A stretch of DNA of 5,819 bases. It comes from Pyrinomonadaceae bacterium (GTDB lineage: Bacteria; Acidobacteriota; Blastocatellia; Pyrinomonadales; Pyrinomonadaceae). Shown one piece after another: positions 5,370 through 5,819 of this stretch (its first letter is position 1; each line of letters starts with the position of its first letter). The DNA is taken from the NCBI GenBank assembly GCA_013812565.1, contig JACCTF010000493.1, positions 1-5,819 on the forward strand, given 5' to 3'. Under the pieces are notes generated by a model. That model saw only the letters and a list, made by a program, of their open reading frames with translations, was not told where the DNA came from and ran no database searches. A program made the translations under genes and the position numbers.

Positions 5370-5819
5370 ATGATAATGAAGACAAAAAAAAGGCGGCAGC
5401 GAAAGCCGCAAGTGACGCAAGACGAACAGCTACTTGAAACGCCGCAAGCAGATGAATTTACGCACACTGACACCTGGCGTGTGTTTCGTATTATGGGCGA
5501 ATTTGTTCAGGGGTTCGATGATCTTGCGACCGTGACGCGCGGCGTTTCGATCTTCGGTTCGGCGCGCACTCCCGCGGAAGACCCGTACTATAAAGCAGCA
5601 GAAGAAACAGCCGCGCTCCTCGTTCGCGCCGGCTTTGCGGTTATCACCGGCGGTGGACCAGGCATCATGGAAGCTGCCAATCGGGGCGCGTTCGAAGCGG
5701 GCGGAGTCTCTATCGGCTGCAATATCGAACTTCCTTTCGAGCAGAAACCCAATCCATATCAAACTTCCTCGCTGACCTTTAACTACTTTTTCGTGCGTAA
5801 GACGATGTTCGTCAAGTAC
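5370..5819 (+). CDS. TIGR00730/LOG-family Rossmann protein, 3' end outside window
   Basis: The frame from ATG 5370 runs open for 150 codons to the last base; the gene continues beyond the window. ATG 5376 is an alternative start, and neither has a clear ribosome site. The N-terminus is basic (KTKKRRQRK at 4-12), then WRVFRIMGEFVQGFDDL (36-52) as in the longer LOG-type proteins. The Rossmann fold begins with VSIFGSART (59-67). The phosphate/ribose-binding motif GGGPGIMEAANRG is at 94-106, with Glu101, and the conserved Arg143-Lys144 pair lies in NYFFVRKTM. The second signature, PGGxGTxxE, should lie just past the edge. Family members cleave the N-glycosidic bond of nucleoside 5'-monophosphates, releasing base and ribose phosphate; plant and actinobacterial LOGs act on cytokinin nucleotides. 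Old 'lysine decarboxylase' labels for this family are misleading. The exact substrate here cannot be told. It is 155 bases after fabI, behind a repeat and hairpins. Confidence 0.88.
   Translation, partial: MIMKTKKRRQRKPQVTQDEQLLETPQADEFTHTDTWRVFRIMGEFVQGFDDLATVTRGVSIFGSARTPAEDPYYKAAEETAALLVRAGFAVITGGGPGIMEAANRGAFEAGGVSIGCNIELPFEQKPNPYQTSSLTFNYFFVRKTMFVKY

Noticed and set aside
5366..5371. TACAAT as a -10 box for the LOG-family gene
   Set aside because: It overlaps the start codon and has no -35 at a suitable distance.
5430..5762. 110-codon minus-strand ORF at the right end
   Set aside because: It is the antisense shadow of the well-supported LOG-family gene and shows no family motifs.

Overview
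The window reads as a stretch of chromosome from an Acidobacteriota bacterium, possibly class Blastocatellia. The best taxon clue is the secreted von Willebrand A protein at 425-1471, which fits the 'VWFA-related Acidobacterial domain' family. The base composition is moderately GC-rich and the remaining genes are ordinary housekeeping types. The class-level placement is inference. All recognised genes lie on the + strand. No phage, IS, CRISPR, tRNA or rRNA sequence was seen.

Layout. 1-244 has no convincing gene, although three reading frames are open at the left edge. A good sigma-70-type promoter (TTGACA, 18 bp, TAGAAT; 245-274) drives a short leader, then a 25-codon ORF for a one-helix hydrophobic peptide (332-409). 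That ORF is in frame with, and separated by one TAG from, the signal-peptide-bearing VWFA protein (425-1471). Next come purH (1557-3203, last two steps of de novo IMP synthesis), an M48 metallopeptidase with an N-terminal zinc ribbon (3400-4383), fabI (4453-5214, enoyl-ACP reductase of fatty acid synthesis) and the first 150 codons of a TIGR00730/LOG-family nucleotide-processing protein (5370 to the window end).

How the genes relate. They do not form one pathway. purH and the LOG-like protein both touch purine nucleotide metabolism, fabI supplies membrane lipid, and the VWFA and M48 proteins belong to envelope or protein quality-control biology. Gaps of 69-196 bp and same-strand order allow co-transcription of some pairs, but nothing proves an operon.

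Most interesting structure. Both gaps flanking purH are occupied by large imperfect inverted repeats whose arms are built from degenerate 7-base units. The unit family is different on each side: GTGATGA/ATCACTC-like before purH, and AGATGTC/GACATCT-like after it. The first runs into the last codons and stop of the VWFA gene and ends five bases before the purH ATG. The second begins two bases after the purH stop codon. They look like two members of one class of heptad-built hairpin element. Secondary points are the in-frame micro-ORF and a structured, repeat-bearing leader before the LOG-family gene.
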